Shown piece by piece: positions 12,374 to 12,374 of a stretch of 12,374 bases of DNA; the stretch's first letter is position 1, and each line of letters begins with the position of its first letter. The stretch comes from MGBC108787 sp964591225 (GTDB lineage: Bacteria > Bacillota_I > Bacilli_A > RF39 > UBA660). The stretch is from positions 1 to 12,374 of the forward strand of contig CAZQAO010000028.1 in the NCBI GenBank assembly GCA_964591225.1, read 5' to 3'. The notes beneath the pieces are model-generated. The model worked only from the letters and a program-made list of their open reading frames with translations. It was not told where the DNA came from and ran no database searches. A program made the translations under genes and the position numbers.

Positions 12374-12374
12374 A

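Noticed and set aside
1..12374. CRISPR arrays, tRNA/rRNA genes, insertion sequences
   Set aside because: No regularly spaced repeats, cloverleaf-like segments or transposase motifs were seen on either strand.

Overview
The window is strongly AT-rich DNA from what looks like a spore-forming, low-GC Gram-positive bacterium of the class Bacilli. The closest fit is a small-genome gut lineage such as Erysipelotrichales or RF39; this placement is inference. The evidence is EzrA (a Bacilli-type division regulator), YlbJ, a SepM/YlbL-type protease, YjcZ-type tiny membrane proteins, Bacillus-type ThiI without a rhodanese domain, and Shine-Dalgarno sites of the AGGAGGTGAT type. TGA is used as a normal stop codon in several genes, so this is not the Mycoplasma genetic code. 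I see no IS element, phage gene, CRISPR array, tRNA or rRNA. No stretch over 300 bases lacks a gene.

Layout. Bases 1-262 hold two tiny YjcZ-like membrane-protein genes on the minus strand, preceded by a sporulation-type promoter; a third gene probably starts just off the left edge. Base 386 starts a PrsA-like lipoprotein foldase on the plus strand. It ends in a terminator shared with the convergent minus-strand operon ackA-nrnA-recX (4452 to 1450). Bases 4521-4938 hold a divergent pair of small genes: a 66-residue orphan on the minus strand and a 49-residue Cys-rich DUF1540-like protein on the plus strand. Their 67-base shared intergenic region carries two interlocked promoters resembling the forespore SigG consensus. 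Next, all on the minus strand, come sepM (10170-9166), ezrA, iscS/nifZ and thiI (ending at 4935). sepM is divergent from ylbJ (plus strand). ylbJ overlaps tail to tail with a two-gene operon of type IV pilin-like proteins (12235-11094). The right end is a long imperfect hairpin.

How the genes fit together. ackA, thiI, nifZ and ezrA lie near one another in Bacillus subtilis, and ylbJ and ylbL (sepM) are also close there, so the core looks like inherited Bacilli synteny. The cysteine desulfurase should feed sulfur to ThiI for 4-thiouridine in tRNA and/or thiamine. EzrA and SepM act at the cell envelope. The sporulation theme recurs three times: the YjcZ-like genes, the DUF1540/orphan pair, and ylbJ.

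The DNA is very compact. Terminators overlap stop codons or coding ends (1422-1450, 4925-4963, 9141-9166), a promoter overlaps a terminator (4472-4504), and recX may be leaderless. The best candidate for something undescribed is the divergent SigG-like promoter region at 4719-4791 with its orphan 66-residue protein.
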